In this document: positions 5,021 through 5,046 of the stretch, piece by piece
Layout: every line of letters begins with the position of its first letter
Position numbering within the stretch: position 1 is the stretch's first letter
From: Cacconaster sp964598495
Lineage (GTDB): Bacteria > Bacteroidota > Bacteroidia > Bacteroidales > UBA932
Length of the DNA: 5,046 bases
Direction of reading: 5' to 3'
Assembly (NCBI GenBank): GCA_964598495.1
Contig: CAZRBY010000045.1
Span: forward strand, 1 to 5,046
Position numbers and translations under genes: made by a program
The notes under the pieces: model-generated
The model's input: only the letters and a program-made list of their open reading frames with translations
Database searches by the model: none
Told to the model about the DNA's origin: nothing

Positions 5021-5046
5021 GATACTTCTAACCTGACCTCCCCAGA

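Overview
This window looks archaeal, most likely from a methanogen of the Methanosarcinales type or a relative. The supporting signs are a TATA element of the form TTTAAATA placed about 40 bases before a gene with almost no leader, Shine-Dalgarno sites matching the archaeal anti-SD (GAGGTGA, GGAGG), frequent AGA/AGG and ATA codons, a C-terminus resembling the archaeal PGF-CTERM surface-sorting signal, and CARDB-type extracellular modules. The taxonomic call is inference; there is no rRNA or marker gene in the window.

Layout. Positions 1-61 hold a perfect 20-bp inverted repeat at the very left edge. Its right arm lies inside a broken serine recombinase gene (21-419, + strand) that keeps part of the catalytic domain and then degenerates. 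A short convergent spacer (420-506) follows. A large minus-strand gene (2375 down to 507) encodes a 622-residue extracellular protein: signal/anchor, two CARDB-like domains, two PEGA/carboxypeptidase-regulatory-like domains, a membrane-proximal beta domain and a C-terminal membrane segment. A 186-base divergent intergenic region (2376-2561) contains a clear TATA box for the plus strand, three copies of an AGTCCYRAA-like motif, two of them in dyad arrangement, and a 13-base near-identical direct repeat.

On the plus strand, four tightly spaced genes probably form one operon (2562-4912): a 228-residue membrane-anchored surface protein whose ectodomain resembles the membrane-proximal domain of the divergent 622-residue protein; a 216-residue JAB/MPN+ protein with an intact JAMM metal-binding signature; a 146-residue winged-helix-like protein; and a small secreted protein with a galactose-binding-like beta-sandwich. 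A hairpin followed by a T-rich run (4948-4978) closes the operon.

The most interesting aspect is the combination: a cytoplasmic JAMM metalloprotease-like protein and a winged-helix protein packed between two exported proteins, transcribed divergently from a related large surface protein. A possible reading is a regulated cell-surface locus in which the JAMM protein acts on the wHTH protein or another cytoplasmic partner. The sequence shows the gene neighbourhood and motifs, but the working relationship is hypothesis. No rRNA, tRNA, CRISPR array or complete mobile element was seen.
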